Below, piece after piece: positions 38,966 to 40,622 of a DNA stretch of 40,622 bases (positions are counted from its first letter, which is position 1; each line of letters opens with the position of its first letter). The notes under the pieces were generated by a model. The model did not search any database. It was not told the DNA's origin and saw nothing but the letters and a program-made list of their open reading frames with translations. Made by a program: the position numbers and the translations under genes. Source of the stretch: Flavobacteriales bacterium (GTDB taxonomy: Bacteria; Bacteroidota; Bacteroidia; Flavobacteriales_F; PHOS-HE28); assembly GCA_024103275.1 (NCBI GenBank), contig JAGFIV010000089.1, positions 1 to 40,622 on the forward strand. The letters run 5' to 3'.

Positions 38966-39193
38966 ATGCCTGCAAAAAGAGCCTCCAAGCGATCGCCGCG
39001 CAAGAACTCCAAGGCCCCGTTGACCACCAAGGCATTGCGGCGGGCAGCGGAAGTGGCTACGAAAGCCGCCAGCAAGTCCGCTTTTGAGGTGGTCGATACC
39101 TTGTTAGTGGTTCGGGATGGTTGGTTGGTGAAAGTGGACAAGACGGGCAAAGTCACCAAGAAGGTGCGTCGGATCCAATTGCCGGCCGCCTGA
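38966..39193 (+). CDS. Putative antitoxin paired with zeta toxin
   Basis: A 75-residue, very basic protein (MPAKRASKRSPRKNSKAPLTTKALRRAAEVATKAA; split). The N-terminal half is Lys/Arg-rich and helical; the C-terminal half is a beta-hairpin-like VVDTLLVVRDGWLVKVDKTGKVTKKVRRI, a pattern (VVxxGWVVxxxxDGxVxKI) that I recognise from small genes placed directly before zeta toxins in Bacteroidota. It ends four bases before the toxin start, the usual order and spacing of a toxin-antitoxin pair. The antitoxin role is inferred from position. It appears intact, unlike the toxin. Confidence 0.65.
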   Translation: MPAKRASKRSPRKNSKAPLTTKALRRAAEVATKAASKSAFEVVDTLLVVRDGWLVKVDKTGKVTKKVRRIQLPAA

Positions 39194-39197
39194 ACCG

Positions 39198-39662
39198 ATG
39201 GCGGGGTCGCTGCGCTTGCGGGTATTCGCAGGGCCGAACGGGTCGGGAAAGACCACGATCATCCGGGAAGTCAGGAAAGCACGTGTCAATGGACGGCCGG
39301 TCGACTTCGGCGTATATGTGAACGCGGATGACATTGCCCGGGCATTGCAGCAAGGATATGACCTGTCACCGTTCGAGCTGGCGTTTTCCGCTGAGCGATT
39401 TCATGCCTTTGCTGAACGATCCGGTCTCTTGGACGAACATTTCACGTTGGAGGTGCTTGCCAACGGGATCGTGTGGAATGGCGATCTGATCCGCGCGCGT
39501 CCAAGGCTTCCGAAGGATCGAGTAGCACAATTGGTGGCGCAATTCCTATACGATGAACTGCTGAATGCCGGACGAAAGTTCTCGTTTGAGACGGTCTTCA
39601 GCCACCCCGGCAAGTTGGATCTGATGAAACGGGCAAACGCGGCGGGATATAAGGTGTATTGA
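39198..39662 (+). pseudogene. Zeta toxin family protein, truncated by IS insertion
   Basis: A 154-codon frame matching the N-terminal part of zeta-type toxins, P-loop kinases that in characterised systems phosphorylate UDP-N-acetylglucosamine. Walker A is AGPNGSGKTT at residues 11-20, YVNADDIARAL at 40-50 carries the catalytic-type Asp, and FSFETVFSHPGKLDLMKRANAAGYKVY at 128-154 is the region just before the family's LYFVST strand. The frame stops there because the inserted IS supplies TGA (39660-39662) from its terminal repeat. The rest of the toxin is missing from the window and presumably lies beyond the right edge. The truncated product lacks the C-terminal strands and helices and is probably inactive. 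Confidence 0.85.
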
Positions 39663-40622
39663 ATTAGGCACTTTGATTCGATAGTGCAACCCGCTATCTT
39701 CGGTACTATAACACGCGGATCATGGAAGCAAGATTCAAAAGCCTATCGATTTTCGAGTTCCAAGAGCTCTTTCCCGATGATGCAGCTTGCCTGGCCCACT
39801 TGGCCCGGATGAAGTGGGGGAACGGCTTCGCTTGTCGCAAGTGCGGCCATGGGCGCTACTGTGCCGCCCAGAAGCCATTCAACCGGCAATGCACGAGTTG
39901 CCACTACACGGAATCACCCACGGCCGGCACGCTGTTCCACAAGGTGAAGTTCCCGCTGGTGAAGGCGTTCTGGATCATCTATTACCTGTCCACCAGCAAG
40001 AAAGGCATGTCCAGCACGGAGTTGAGCCGCAAGCTGGAGTTGCGCCAGAAGACCTGCTGGGGCTTCAAGCATAAGGTGATGACGGCGATGCGCTCCAGTG
40101 GGAAGCACCCCCTTGAGGGCGTGGTGGAAGTGGACGAGGCCTTCGTGGGCGGGCAGGAACAAGCTCGCGGGCGCGGGAACAAGAAGAAGCGACTGGTGGT
40201 GTTCGCCATTGAGCGCAAGGGCAGGGGCGTGAGCCGCCTTTATGGCAAGGTGATACCCCGTGCCAGCTCCAAGCATTTGGGAGAGTTCATGGATGCCGTT
40301 GTGGACAAGCGTGCCCGGGTGCGTACCGATGGCTGGACGGGGTACATGCCTTTGAAAGGGCGCTTCAAGGCCCTGGTCCAAGAGCCCTGCCAGCCCAAGG
40401 GGGCCAACTTCAAGGAAATGCACCGCATCATCATGGGCTTCAAGGGGTGGCTCAGGGGCGTACATCACCAAGCCGTCCATCTACAGGCCTACATCGATGA
40501 ATACTGCTTCCGCTTCAACCGCAGTTTCATGCACGAGGGAGCATTCCAAAACCTGCTCGACAGGATGGTCGCCTCACCACCAAGGCCCTACAACACCATT
40601 CTTGCCTAAGTGCCTAATTCAA
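39659..40622 (+). mobile_element. IS1595-family insertion sequence (ISXO2-like)
   Basis: About 964 bp with perfect 15-bp terminal inverted repeats: TTGAATTAGGCACTT at 39659-39673 and AAGTGCCTAATTCAA at 40608-40622. It carries one transposase gene, with a promoter-like TATCTTCG at 39695-39702. The right repeat is the last sequence of the window, so a target duplication cannot be checked. It has inserted into the zeta toxin gene, in the same orientation. The window ending exactly at the repeat suggests a contig break at a multi-copy element. Confidence 0.9.
39722..40609 (+). CDS. IS1595-family transposase
   Basis: A 295-residue DDE-type transposase that moves the surrounding insertion sequence. 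Residues 20-65 hold a zinc ribbon (Cys38-x2-Cys41 in FACRKCGHG; Cys57-x2-Cys60 in CTSCHYTESPTAGT). The catalytic core has Asp138 in VVEVDEAFVGG, Asp203 in RTDGWTGY and the third acidic or Asn position within HLQAYIDEYCFRFNRSF (Glu260 or Asn266), the arrangement of ISXO2-like enzymes. The KKGMSSTELSRKLELRQKTCW segment is the helix-turn-helix. The frame is complete, with the TAA overlapping the right inverted repeat, so the element could still be active. Confidence 0.95.
   Translation: MEARFKSLSIFEFQELFPDDAACLAHLARMKWGNGFACRKCGHGRYCAAQKPFNRQCTSCHYTESPTAGTLFHKVKFPLVKAFWIIYYLSTSKKGMSSTELSRKLELRQKTCWGFKHKVMTAMRSSGKHPLEGVVEVDEAFVGGQEQARGRGNKKKRLVVFAIERKGRGVSRLYGKVIPRASSKHLGEFMDAVVDKRARVRTDGWTGYMPLKGRFKALVQEPCQPKGANFKEMHRIIMGFKGWLRGVHHQAVHLQAYIDEYCFRFNRSFMHEGAFQNLLDRMVASPPRPYNTILA

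Overview
The window is a GC-rich stretch of a Bacteroidota chromosome, most likely from a high-GC Flavobacteriales-like lineage; that placement is inference. The support is: four secreted proteins ending in type IX secretion (T9SS) type A sorting domains plus one weaker candidate; promoter elements of the Bacteroidota form TAnnTTTG in front of many genes; almost no Shine-Dalgarno sequences; and families typical of the phylum, such as a BtuB/BtuG cobalamin uptake pair, an ABC permease fused to an M1 peptidase, M49 dipeptidyl-peptidase III lipoproteins, and an OlsF-type two-domain aminolipid acyltransferase.

Layout. 1-3.4 kb: pyrD, carrying two different repeat sequences inside its reading frame, an HMG-CoA-lyase-like enzyme and a LexA/S24-type regulator. 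3.4-9.7 kb: small housekeeping and envelope genes (secreted helical protein, RlmI-type rRNA methyltransferase, GNAT, cupin, a small membrane protein, a lipoprotein, an HD phosphohydrolase), bracketed by one full and one half copy of a palindromic MITE-like repeat. 9.7-18.3 kb: a DPP III lipoprotein, tRNA-Leu(CAG), a membrane PH-like protein, an M23/LysM endopeptidase (minus strand), a second M49-like lipoprotein, a membrane transglutaminase-like protein and the aminolipid acyltransferase. 18.4-25.6 kb: a WD40 protein and a T9SS cargo (minus), then a two-gene ABC exporter operon whose permease carries an M1 peptidase-like domain. 25.7-30.5 kb: the remnant of an AAA ATPase abutting a promoter, an adenosylcobalamin riboswitch and a three-gene operon: a duplicated-domain secreted protein, a BtuB-like TonB receptor and a BtuG-like surface propeller. 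30.6-38.9 kb: an M36 metalloprotease, an AlkD-like repair protein, membrane and secreted proteins, a phosphodiesterase/LamG T9SS protein and an SDR. 38.9-40.6 kb: a putative antitoxin and a zeta toxin cut in two by an IS1595-family insertion sequence whose right inverted repeat is the last base of the window.

The most interesting system is the cobalamin locus. The riboswitch places an unrecognised secreted protein with two tandem copies of a ~130-residue domain in the same transcript as the outer-membrane B12 receptor and its surface capture lipoprotein. That makes it a candidate new B12-capture component. Other points worth attention are the recurrent TAnnTTnn-N4-6-ATG arrangement, which implies leaderless transcripts for many genes, and the in-frame repeat insertions in pyrD. 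All assignments come from reading sequence motifs; no database search was run.
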